Source of the DNA: Sulfuricurvum sp.
Lineage (GTDB): Bacteria; Campylobacterota; Campylobacteria; Campylobacterales; Sulfurimonadaceae
Length of the DNA: 64,000 nucleotides
Assembly: GCA_030693335.1 (NCBI GenBank)
Contig: JAUYAU010000011.1
Location: 62,001 to 126,000, forward strand
Direction of reading: 5' to 3'
Shown here: in pieces, positions 40,363 to 48,909 of the stretch
Numbering within the stretch: position 1 is the stretch's first letter
Layout of the letters: every line of letters starts with the position of its first letter
Notes under the pieces: generated by a model
The model's database searches: none
What the model was told of the DNA's origin: nothing
Seen by the model: only the letters and a program-made list of their open reading frames with translations
Made by a program: the position numbers and the translations under genes

Positions 40363-42306
40363 ATGAGAGAATCGGAAATTTATGATCTGCTGGGAAGTTA
40401 TGACTTCAAAACTACTCGCTATGTCTCTTTTAAAATGGACGAAATACCCTCTATTGATTTTTTTCCTGTTGTGGTTAAACTGGAATCCGACAAAGTTGTC
40501 CATAAAAGCGATTTTGGAGCTGTAAAGCTCAATATCAACTCTTACGAACAATTAGAGCAAGCCAAAAGTGACATTATTGCCAATGTAACCGCCCGTGGTA
40601 TTGTGTTGGATGATGAGGATAGATTTATAGCTGTCCAGATGCTCAGCGGGATCGAGCTGTATGTAGGGTTGGTCGATGATGCGATATTTGGTAAAACGAT
40701 TGTCTTTGGGAAGGGTGGAATTGAGCTTGAGCTTTACAAAGATGTCTGTTACATTGATATCAATGCCCAAGATGAAGAGATTGTAAGGGCTATCAATCTA
40801 ACCACCATCTCAAAAATATTTTACGGGTTTAGAGGATTTGACTATTCGATTGAGATGGCAGTAGAGCTGATTCACTGCATTCAGAAGCTCTCACGCGATA
40901 ATCCAGAGATTGTTGAACTTGATTTTAACCCTGTGATTTTGACTAAAAGTGGACTTACGGTTGTTGATGCACGGATAAAAAAGGGTGAGGCTGCGCTTGA
41001 AAAATTAGGAAGTTTACGAAAAAACAGACCCCACTTTTTTACGAATGAACGCTTGGCCCTCATCGGTGCCTCTTCGGATCCTAGCAAAGTAGGCTATGCG
41101 ATTGCGCACAATGCGTTGACATTTACGGGAGAGCTTTTTTTAGTCAATGCGAAGGGCGGAGAGCTTTTTGGTCATTGGCTTTATAAGGGCATTGGCGAGA
41201 TTGATGGGGACATCGATACGGCAGTCATTATGATTCCCTCGCATTTTGTTATTGAAACCATTAGGGAATTAATCTCTAAAAATATCAAAAATATTGTCAT
41301 TATCACGGCTGGATTTAAAGAATCGGGTGATTATGAGAGTGAAAATGTGATTGCAAACTTGGCGCAAACGCACAATTTTAATGTCATTGGTCCCAATTGT
41401 TTGGGATATTTAGAGAGTTCAAAAAAACTCAATGCGACCTTCGGAACAGGAGGATTGCGTAGCGGAGAGCTGGCATTGCTCTCACAATCGGGAGCGGTAC
41501 TCTCTGCGCTTATGGATAAAGGGTACGATGCGGGGATAGGGTTTTCCCATCTAGTGTCGTGCGGGAATATGGTGGATTTGGATTTTTCCGAGATGATCGA
41601 CATGCTCAACCATGAAGAATCGTGCAAATACATCTCTATCTATGCAGAAGGGATTAAAAACGGCAAAGAATTTTTGCGAGCGATACGAGAGAGTTCCAAA
41701 AAATTCTACATTTTTAAAACAGGAAAGTCGGCACAGAGTAAGAAAGCGGCCTTTTCCCATACGGGTAATCTCAGCGGAAACTATGCCATGTTCAAAGGGT
41801 TGATGGAGTCGGTGGGTGCAAAGATAGAGGATAATATCGAAGCATTGCTCTTTAATCCGTTTAATGAAGTGAAAAATATTTTGGTCGTGACCAATGCGGG
41901 CGGTCCTGCGAGTATTTTAGTCGATTACATCGTGGATCATGGGAGAACATTGCATACGTTTATTCCCCAAGAGATCGAAGCGCTCAATGCCGTTCTCCCC
42001 TCCAACTGGTCGAAAAACAACCCTGTGGATATCATAGGAGATGCAATGGCGGATCGCTATGAAAAGACGCTGGAGGTTGTGGGCAAGATTCAAGAGGTGG
42101 ATTTGGTCTATGTGATTATCACCCCGCAATGCATGACCGATACGCTCAATATCGTCAAACTGTGCGAGCTGTGTGAGCGTGAAGGGAAACAAAAAATTTA
42201 TCCGATTCTTTTGGGCGGGCATGAAATGGAAGAGGCACAGCGCTATCTCAGAGGCAAGCAAATACCTTTCTTTAAAACACTGCAATCGGCAACCTCGTTT
42301 TTATAA
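40363..42306 (+). CDS. ADP-forming acyl-CoA/acetyl-CoA synthetase, fused with ATP-grasp first
   Basis: 647 residues. An ATP-grasp_5-type domain (about residues 15-205: PVVVKLESDKVVHKSD, GRGIVLDDED-type linker, VELDFNPVIL) precedes a CoA-binding Rossmann domain (about 225-330: LALIGASSDPSKVGYAIAHN) and two succinyl-CoA-ligase-like flavodoxin domains (GPNCLGYLESS, LLSQSGAVLSALMD). The likely phosphohistidine is in FSHTGNLSGNYAMF. The enzyme group makes ATP from acyl-CoA, ADP and phosphate, or the reverse. Most fused bacterial homologs carry the ATP-grasp part last; here the order is beta-alpha. It is 11 bases downstream of mutS7 with GGAAGAG as ribosome site. Confidence 0.85.
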   Translation: MRESEIYDLLGSYDFKTTRYVSFKMDEIPSIDFFPVVVKLESDKVVHKSDFGAVKLNINSYEQLEQAKSDIIANVTARGIVLDDEDRFIAVQMLSGIELYVGLVDDAIFGKTIVFGKGGIELELYKDVCYIDINAQDEEIVRAINLTTISKIFYGFRGFDYSIEMAVELIHCIQKLSRDNPEIVELDFNPVILTKSGLTVVDARIKKGEAALEKLGSLRKNRPHFFTNERLALIGASSDPSKVGYAIAHNALTFTGELFLVNAKGGELFGHWLYKGIGEIDGDIDTAVIMIPSHFVIETIRELISKNIKNIVIITAGFKESGDYESENVIANLAQTHNFNVIGPNCLGYLESSKKLNATFGTGGLRSGELALLSQSGAVLSALMDKGYDAGIGFSHLVSCGNMVDLDFSEMIDMLNHEESCKYISIYAEGIKNGKEFLRAIRESSKKFYIFKTGKSAQSKKAAFSHTGNLSGNYAMFKGLMESVGAKIEDNIEALLFNPFNEVKNILVVTNAGGPASILVDYIVDHGRTLHTFIPQEIEALNAVLPSNWSKNNPVDIIGDAMADRYEKTLEVVGKIQEVDLVYVIITPQCMTDTLNIVKLCELCEREGKQKIYPILLGGHEMEEAQRYLRGKQIPFFKTLQSATSFL

Positions 42307-42338
42307 CATCATATACGCCATTTTGGGTAATGTTTTGC

Positions 42339-44933
42339 CTATTCTTCCTTTGACGCAATACTCATTCTGTACAACGTACGAGAGTAAGGCTGAATAAGCT
42401 GTGTATAGATTTTTTGGATGTCAAGGATGGATATCATCTCGTTTTCGAAATCTTCAGCTCTGTCAGGAATAATAACTGCTTTGGTTAGAGAATTTTCATT
42501 TTTCAGAATATTACTGTATTCACTGATTGAACGTAATGGAATCTCAGGGCTGCTATAAATAGCATCGACGGCAAGAGCAAGATAAATAACCTGATCTTGA
42601 ATAACTGTCTTTACGATAATAATCGTGTCATTTTCTTTGTCATAGTTTTTCTCAATGCCTAATAGTCTGGCAAGAGATATGACACTTACCATCCGCTTAT
42701 CGTAACCGATAACACCTAGGTTGTAGTCGCTGGCATGGAGAATTGAGGTTAATTCTTGATGAACTAAAGAGCAAACTACATCTTTGGATTCAATTGCAAA
42801 GACAGAATTGCCAATAAAGAACGTTGAAATTTCACAGGTTTTTTCATCGCCGGCTGCTATTGGATAAGTATAGGTTCGTCTGGCAGGCTCTTCATAGATG
42901 AGAGATTGACACTCTCCAATCGGACGGTACAATATAGCGATAATATCGTTGCTGTATCCATCGCTTTGTTTGTATTCGCGGTAGCCGCTGGAGCAGGTGG
43001 CTCCTACCGTGTAGTATATTCCGTTATACTCAATCATTTGTGCGTCACTTTGCCCATTTGACAGCTGTAAAATAGATTCCGGAAGTGTAACGGATGATCC
43101 AATGGCAATCTCTTTGGTAGTGGATGAAATAACGTGTCCTTGACAATCAATGAAAAGGGCAAACATGCCGTCTTTAATTTCATGATTTTCATCTTTTGGA
43201 AGGACATCGTGAAGCATTGCTTCAAATTGAGGCTGTGCATCAAACACGATACCGATTCCTCCGACTCCTTGCCCTGAAAAATCTTGGATACAAGCATTAT
43301 AAACATACGTAGAACGGTTGTCATAAAAGATACTGGGTTCAAACGGTGAAACAATGTAATCTTGAGTTGATTCAAGGTGAAGCGTTTGGATAGCCCAGTT
43401 GTAACCGACACGTTTACCGATGTAATGCGCATCATTAGTGTTCGATACGGCAACAATAAATCCATCTCGGTCATAGATAAACATCGACGTGTAAACGGTA
43501 TAAAGATCGTTAATGGTAAGTAAAATCGCATTCATTTTTTCACGGTCGTTTTCAGTGATACTTGCTTGAGAAAGGATTTCTCGAAAGGTTGTTGTAAGGG
43601 CCCACCATCGTGAGTCGTTTGCCCGTTCAAACAGGTTTCTGTCCATAATGTCGATCGCCAGTGACGATTGAAATTTCTGATCCTCAAGGTATCGCACAAG
43701 CATCGTGGTATTGAGATTGGCTACGGTATTGTCAAAAATATGTTTTGTTTCTTCTCCTGTTTTTGATATCTCATTGAGCAGAGCTTTGGTAAACGGATTT
43801 CCATGGTTAGATGCATTGGCGATTTGGACATTCCCATTCCATACGGTTATATCCAGTTCAGTTTGTATTTTTTTGGCTTTGTCTAAAATATCGGTGAGCT
43901 CTTTTGGGAAAAAGACCGTTGCGTTGGCTACGGTATCAAAAAGTTCATTTTTGGAAAATGAGGGTCTAGAAGAGGAACGAAATGCCAGATGCAGAGGAAC
44001 CATCGCATGACCGATCCATCCAGGGCCAAAATAACCCTGATAGCCCGTGGTTTTAACCGCATTATAGAGGTATTCGAATCCTGCATAATAGGTTTGGTGT
44101 GTTTCACTTTCACATGTTTGCAGTTGTGCGCCAACAGGTACATGATGGGAGGAGGAAGAGGCAATAACTTCTTCGTTAGCGTTAAGTAGCTCCAATGCAA
44201 TGTACGGGTTTTCGCGGGTTAGTTTTTGGAAAATACTTTTGAGTTCATCTTCAAATTTAAACATCAAACATAAAACACCCAACGGCTCTTGTGTTTGCGG
44301 GTGATCAACACGATAAGAGTAGATGAGAGAGGGTTTATGGTGGGTTAGATCACTGGTTCGAAACGTTTCGACGTACCCTTGATGGGTTCTTAACGATTCT
44401 TGGATGAGGGGGTCTTTGGAGATGCTCACCGGATTCGTCTCATCAAGCTGTACAAGCATTTTGCCTTTTGTATCGAGTAAAATGATGTTCTCATAAACAC
44501 TGTATTTGGCAACGTATTCGTGGAAATGTTTTGAAAGAGCCTTTTTTTTGGTTAGTTTTAGCTGTCTTAGTTCCTCTGATACGGAAGTATCGGTTGTGCC
44601 CAGAAACATAAGGTAGTGGCGAATATCATCATCGGTTGCTAAAAAACCGATATCCGCGGTGCGTTCAAAGAGATTACGGATTAAGATATCGATGGCCGAC
44701 TGGGCTTTGGACTCCAGTTCATCAATGCTTTTATGAAATGTCTCTTGGGTCAGACGTACAAGAGGCTCATCGAGGAGATCTTCGAAAGCTTTTCGGGTTT
44801 CACTCGTGTCCATTCCGATATTGGACATGGAGCCTAGCAGGGTTAAGAGTTTCCATTTATCGGAGAGAGAACTCATGTTTTTTTCAAAATTTTGTACATC
44901 GGACATATAGCCGATAAGATGTTCGTAATGCAT
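42339..44933 (-). CDS. Soluble double-sensor protein with C-terminal CheW domain
   Basis: 864 residues and no convincing membrane helix. Two sensor-like halves each start with the same motif: AIDILIRNLFERTAD at residues 80-94 and AIDIMDRNLFERAND at 426-440. Each is followed by a cache/PAS-like beta region (NIILLDTKGKMLVQLDE near 149; MFIYDRDGFIVAVSN near 484). A CheW-like domain occupies about 700-850 (FFIGNSVFAIES, VISLARLLGI). There is no receptor signalling hairpin, so it cannot be a normal MCP. It could plug a cytoplasmic sensor into the CheA array. GAGGAG lies just before the ATG. Confidence 0.8.
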   Translation of the reverse strand: MHYEHLIGYMSDVQNFEKNMSSLSDKWKLLTLLGSMSNIGMDTSETRKAFEDLLDEPLVRLTQETFHKSIDELESKAQSAIDILIRNLFERTADIGFLATDDDIRHYLMFLGTTDTSVSEELRQLKLTKKKALSKHFHEYVAKYSVYENIILLDTKGKMLVQLDETNPVSISKDPLIQESLRTHQGYVETFRTSDLTHHKPSLIYSYRVDHPQTQEPLGVLCLMFKFEDELKSIFQKLTRENPYIALELLNANEEVIASSSSHHVPVGAQLQTCESETHQTYYAGFEYLYNAVKTTGYQGYFGPGWIGHAMVPLHLAFRSSSRPSFSKNELFDTVANATVFFPKELTDILDKAKKIQTELDITVWNGNVQIANASNHGNPFTKALLNEISKTGEETKHIFDNTVANLNTTMLVRYLEDQKFQSSLAIDIMDRNLFERANDSRWWALTTTFREILSQASITENDREKMNAILLTINDLYTVYTSMFIYDRDGFIVAVSNTNDAHYIGKRVGYNWAIQTLHLESTQDYIVSPFEPSIFYDNRSTYVYNACIQDFSGQGVGGIGIVFDAQPQFEAMLHDVLPKDENHEIKDGMFALFIDCQGHVISSTTKEIAIGSSVTLPESILQLSNGQSDAQMIEYNGIYYTVGATCSSGYREYKQSDGYSNDIIAILYRPIGECQSLIYEEPARRTYTYPIAAGDEKTCEISTFFIGNSVFAIESKDVVCSLVHQELTSILHASDYNLGVIGYDKRMVSVISLARLLGIEKNYDKENDTIIIVKTVIQDQVIYLALAVDAIYSSPEIPLRSISEYSNILKNENSLTKAVIIPDRAEDFENEMISILDIQKIYTQLIQPYSRTLYRMSIASKEE

Positions 44934-45027
44934 AAATACTCCTCATAACGTATCGTTATCTATTATGATGATAGTATAGGCAAGAGTCGAGTACAGAATA
45001 TGCATCTATTGATTAATATTTAGGCAA

Positions 45028-45053
45028 ATAATAAGAGTTAAAACTCTTATTAT
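45028..45053. repeat. Perfect 12-bp inverted repeat between fapA and the CheW fusion gene
   Basis: ATAATAAGAGTT (45028-45039), two bases, AACTCTTATTAT (45042-45053). It is 30 bases after the fapA stop and about 95 bases before the start of the downstream gene on the same strand. It could terminate the fapA transcript or bind a regulator; there is no long T-tract. A further AACTCTT lies at about 45061-45067. Confidence 0.5.
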
Positions 45054-45082
45054 GACGAAAAACTCTTTTTTAAAACGCTGCT

Positions 45083-46885
45083 TTAGGATTCAAAAAAGAA
45101 TTTTTTCTCGTCGCCTTCTTTGTGCAGGCGAATATGAGTGATATTGCCTTTGGGGGAGGTGCTATGGGTCCTACGTGTTTTTGGATCAATAAATTGGACA
45201 CGGGTATTCCCGTCATAGGCTTTGTGATGGGTAACTACAGCTTGTAAATCAGCTTCATAGAGCCGATCGAGCTTGCGTTCAAATGCGTTCAGTGCATCTT
45301 CTTGCGCTTTGATCATTACTGCTTCGTTTTTTAGAGATTCAACGGCACTTTTATACTGGGTAAGACGTTCTTTGTCTGATTTAAGAGGTTCACGATTTTG
45401 GCGGCTTGCAATATTGATATTTTCAATGGTTCGTTGAATGCGGGTACGATCTTCTTTGAGAAGAAGCTCTTGTTGAAGGTATTTTTTACCTTTTTCTCTC
45501 AATTCAAGTTGTTTGCGTGCCAATTCATCCTCTAAAACAGTTATTTGTTCCAGATAGCTCGGAATTGCTCTGGGATTGATGATAAGATCATTGCCATCAC
45601 CTACGATGCTTTTAATTTCAATCGATTCGAGTGCGGTAATTTTGGCATTGGAATAAAGAACATCGATGATGACACGTTGTGCAATGATCTCTCCTCCGGA
45701 CATGCTTTTTACATACACCGTTTGGGCTTCTACGGTTCCGGCTTCGAGAATATCGATAATGGCATCTTTGGCTTTTAGATTTCCGCGATGGAGATGGATG
45801 GTGGCGTTACCCTCTACTTCTATAAACGATTTTTTATGGGTTTGCGCTCCGATGGTGACTTCACAGGCTTGGATTTTAGTATTGCTGCCTATGGTTCCTT
45901 TAACATCAAGTGTTTGGACATCGATATTGACTCCAGATCCGACAGCATCATCCCCCTCTTCACCGGCTCCAATTTTAATATTGATCTCTTTTTCGCTACC
46001 CGCTTCGAGAGAACCGGTACTTTTGAAGCTGGCACTTTTTAAATGAAGATTCTGGCTGATGGTAAAGAGACCGTTCTTGCGCTCGACGAATCCCGATTTG
46101 GTGGCATAAAATCGGATGGAATGGTGATCTTCTTCAGCCCTAATACTTTGGGAGTCTGTATTAATCGCTTTGGCATAACGAATCAGCGGATCGCCTACGT
46201 GAATATATTCCCCTGTACAGCTTCGTCCGTCTACCCCGTTTTGAGGTAGGATATATTCAAGAATAAGGTCATCTACTTCAACGCCGTCAAGTAGATTATT
46301 GCTGCGTTGGATTTTTTTATAGTGAAGTATTACGTTGTCATTGATTGGAGCAGCAGGTGGAAAAAAGTGGGCGATAGGTAGTCGGTAGGGTTCTGTAAGC
46401 GGTCCCTCTTTTTGGATTTTGAGAAGCATCGCATTGATCTCTTTTTCGAGACTTCCATCGGTGATTCCAATCATAAAACCGCTGCGCAGTTTTTTACGGT
46501 TAATGGTCTCTTTTAAATACTCTTGTAATCCTTTTTTGAGTGGAAGGATCGATGAGGGGTCAACAATGGCTACCAGTTTGGATTTATATTTGTCTGAAGC
46601 CATAGTGAAACGAAAATCAAAATAAGGGTGAGGTACCAAAGGACGTATTAGAAGTTGATACTCTTGCCGAATCAGCAACAGGGGCGAGCGTATTTCCACT
46701 TCGGTGGTGATCTCACCTAGGTCATTACCATCAAGTGTACACCAATCTTCGTCAATAGCTCCTTTATACTGTGTCCCATAAGAGAGTACATCAAAGTCAA
46801 TAGCATCGACCGGGAGATTCCACTGTTGTGCAATTTTTTTAAGCTCAGCAGGAACAGTGAAAGTGGTTATTTTAATTGTGTGCAA
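45083..46885 (-). CDS. FapA (DUF342) family protein, second of a tandem pair
   Basis: 600 residues. The N-terminal ~270 residues form the FapA N region (NGVDGRSCTGEYIHVGDPL is its conserved loop). A long beta-helical stretch follows (about 280-430), with repeated hexad-like turns such as LDVKGTIGSNTKIQ and GTVEAQTVYVKSMSGGEI. Coiled coils lie at about 440-550 (ELARKQLELREKGKKYL). FapA-type proteins are polymer-forming (bactofilin-like) and have been tied to flagellar assembly or polar localisation in some bacteria. It is the same length as its neighbour and near-identical to it in part. Confidence 0.85.
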   Translation of the reverse strand: MHTIKITTFTVPAELKKIAQQWNLPVDAIDFDVLSYGTQYKGAIDEDWCTLDGNDLGEITTEVEIRSPLLLIRQEYQLLIRPLVPHPYFDFRFTMASDKYKSKLVAIVDPSSILPLKKGLQEYLKETINRKKLRSGFMIGITDGSLEKEINAMLLKIQKEGPLTEPYRLPIAHFFPPAAPINDNVILHYKKIQRSNNLLDGVEVDDLILEYILPQNGVDGRSCTGEYIHVGDPLIRYAKAINTDSQSIRAEEDHHSIRFYATKSGFVERKNGLFTISQNLHLKSASFKSTGSLEAGSEKEINIKIGAGEEGDDAVGSGVNIDVQTLDVKGTIGSNTKIQACEVTIGAQTHKKSFIEVEGNATIHLHRGNLKAKDAIIDILEAGTVEAQTVYVKSMSGGEIIAQRVIIDVLYSNAKITALESIEIKSIVGDGNDLIINPRAIPSYLEQITVLEDELARKQLELREKGKKYLQQELLLKEDRTRIQRTIENINIASRQNREPLKSDKERLTQYKSAVESLKNEAVMIKAQEDALNAFERKLDRLYEADLQAVVTHHKAYDGNTRVQFIDPKTRRTHSTSPKGNITHIRLHKEGDEKKFFFES

Positions 46886-46930
46886 TTTTTCTCGTTTGTT
46901 ACAAAAATACTACAAGATAATAGCTGGTAA

Positions 46931-46946
46931 AGCATTAGATAATGCT
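46931..46946. repeat. Small inverted repeat between the two fapA genes
   Basis: AGCATTA-GA-TAATGCT, two 7-bp arms around 2 bases, 17 bases after the stop of the first fapA. There is no T-tract. Confidence 0.35.
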
Positions 46947-46963
46947 TGAATATTGGCGATCAT

Positions 46964-48766
46964 TTAGGATTCAAAAAAGAATTTTTTCTCATCACCTTCT
47001 TTGTGTAATCGGATATGAGTGATGTTTCCATGAGGTGAAACAGCATGGATTTTAGCTGTTTTCGGATCCACAAACTGAATGCGTGTATGTCCATTGTATT
47101 CTTTTCTGTGCGTTACAACTGCATGTAAATCGGCATCATAAAGCCCATCGAGTTTACGTTGAAGTGAATGTATCGCCTCTTCCTGCGCTTTGATCATAAT
47201 TCCTTCATTTTTGAGGGTTTCTAGGGCATGATTATACTGCATGACTCTTACCTTGTCGGCTTTGTTGGGAAGTCGGTTTTCTCGGATTGCTTGATTGACT
47301 TTTTCTATGGTTTGAGCGATACGTACATGTTGTTCTTGGAGTGAGAGTTCTTTTTCAAGGTACTCTTTTCCTTTTTTTTGTACCTCAAACTGTTTGTTTG
47401 CCAAGTCGCTTTCTAAAACATTAATTTTGTCATAATAACTCGGTATTGCCCGTGGATTGATAATGAGCTCATTGCCATTTCCCTCAATGCTTTTGATTTC
47501 GATGGATTCTAAAGCGGTAATTTTGGCATTGGAATAGAGAACATCGATGATGACACGCTGTGCAATGATCTCTCCGCCGGACATATTTTTGACATACACC
47601 GTTTGGGCCTCTACGGTTCCGGCTTCGAGAATATTGATGGTGGCATTTTTGGCTTTTAGATTTCCGCGATGCAGATGAATGGTGGCATTTTCCTCGACTT
47701 CAATCAATGATTTTTTATGGGTTTGCGCACCTATAGTGACTTCACAGGCTTGGATTTTTGTATTGCTGCCGATGGTTCCTTTCACATCGAGTGTTTGAAC
47801 GTCGATGTTAACACCTGCTCCAATGGCGTCACCATCCTCTTCACCGGCTCCAATTTTAATATTGATCTCTTTTTCGCTACCCGCTTCGAGAGAGCCGGTA
47901 CTTTTGAAGCTGGCACTTTTTAAATGAAGATCCTGGCTGATGGTAAAGAGACCGTTCTTGCGCTCGACGAATCCAGATTTAGTGGCATAAAATCGGATGG
48001 AATGGTGATCTTCTTCGGCCCGTAAGGTTTGAGAATCGATGCCTATAGCATGCCCATAACGTATAAGCGGTTCACCGACAGGTATATGCTCGCCCGTACA
48101 GCTGCGCCCATCGATGCCGTTAATGGCAAAGATATATTCAAAGATCAGATCGTCCACTGCTACGCCATCAACGAGATTGTTTTCACGCTGGATTTTTTTG
48201 TAGTGCAGAATAATATTGTCATTAACAGGAAGCGTAGGTGAATAAAAAGTGGCAATCGGCAAACGGTAGGGCTCTTTGAGCGGACCTTCTTTTTGAATTT
48301 TAAGAAGCAAAGACTTGATCTCTTGATCCAAGGTTTGATCGGTAATTCCCACCAGATAGCCATTGCGGAGTTTTTTACGGTAAATGGTCTCTTTGAGGTA
48401 TTCCTGTATCCCTTTTTTGAGAGGTATTTTGGAAGCAGGATCGATGACGGCGACGATTTTGGTTCGGTATTTATTAAAAGCTATGCTGAAACGAAGATCG
48501 AAATATGGGTGCTGCGTAGCGGGATAGACTTTTATGTAGTACTCTTGACGCACTAAGAATATTTTTGATCGTATTTCTACTTCAGTGGTAACATCTTCGA
48601 GCTTGTCTCCTTCAAGTGCTTTCCAGTCTTCATCAACAATTCCTTTGTATTGGGTCTGATAGGAGAGCAGATCAAAACTAATCGCTTCGAGTGGAAGGTG
48701 CTCTTGCTGTGCAATTTTTTTGAGCTCATTTTGAATATTGAATGTGGATATTTGAATACTGTCCAA
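46964..48766 (-). CDS. FapA (DUF342) family protein, first of a tandem pair
   Basis: 600 residues, with the same architecture as the gene at 45083: N-terminal region with NGIDGRSCTGEHIPVGEPL, a beta-helical middle and C-terminal coiled coils. Both end in RLHKEGDEKKFFFES. The genes are 78 bases apart and head to tail, clearly a duplication. The N- and C-terminal parts differ at many positions, while a 181-bp middle tract is nearly unchanged. It has its own promoter at 48811. Confidence 0.85.
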   Translation of the reverse strand: MDSIQISTFNIQNELKKIAQQEHLPLEAISFDLLSYQTQYKGIVDEDWKALEGDKLEDVTTEVEIRSKIFLVRQEYYIKVYPATQHPYFDLRFSIAFNKYRTKIVAVIDPASKIPLKKGIQEYLKETIYRKKLRNGYLVGITDQTLDQEIKSLLLKIQKEGPLKEPYRLPIATFYSPTLPVNDNIILHYKKIQRENNLVDGVAVDDLIFEYIFAINGIDGRSCTGEHIPVGEPLIRYGHAIGIDSQTLRAEEDHHSIRFYATKSGFVERKNGLFTISQDLHLKSASFKSTGSLEAGSEKEINIKIGAGEEDGDAIGAGVNIDVQTLDVKGTIGSNTKIQACEVTIGAQTHKKSLIEVEENATIHLHRGNLKAKNATINILEAGTVEAQTVYVKNMSGGEIIAQRVIIDVLYSNAKITALESIEIKSIEGNGNELIINPRAIPSYYDKINVLESDLANKQFEVQKKGKEYLEKELSLQEQHVRIAQTIEKVNQAIRENRLPNKADKVRVMQYNHALETLKNEGIMIKAQEEAIHSLQRKLDGLYDADLHAVVTHRKEYNGHTRIQFVDPKTAKIHAVSPHGNITHIRLHKEGDEKKFFFES

Positions 48767-48810
48767 TTTGTCTCATTTCACAAAAATTTTATAAATTTAA
48801 AGAAGATTAT

Positions 48811-48816
48811 ATTATA
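48811..48816 (-). promoter_or_regulatory. -10 box of the fapA pair
   Basis: TATAAT on the minus strand, about 45 bases before the first fapA start (a second overlapping TATAAT is 5 bases nearer). The sequence ATTAAGAGTTTC lies just upstream, sharing AAGAGTT with the inverted repeat at 45028 and the gap at 54401. Confidence 0.5.
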
Positions 48817-48882
48817 GTAGAAACTCTTAATCTTAGGTTTGTTTTTGAATAATTTTGAGTTAAAAAACGCAATTATGAACAT

Positions 48883-48903
48883 CTATTCTCACAGAGAGAA
48901 TAG
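48883..48903 (-). terminator. Hairpin after the RND operon
   Basis: CTATTCTC (48883-48890) pairs with GAGAATAG (48896-48903), 8 bp, loop of 5, just after the last RND gene. No T-tract follows on the minus strand, so it may only protect the mRNA end. Confidence 0.4.
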
Positions 48904-48909
48904 AAGGAA

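Noticed and set aside
45666-46046. 126-codon plus-strand frame inside the second fapA gene
   Set aside because: Complement of a strongly supported FapA protein; no recognisable domain.
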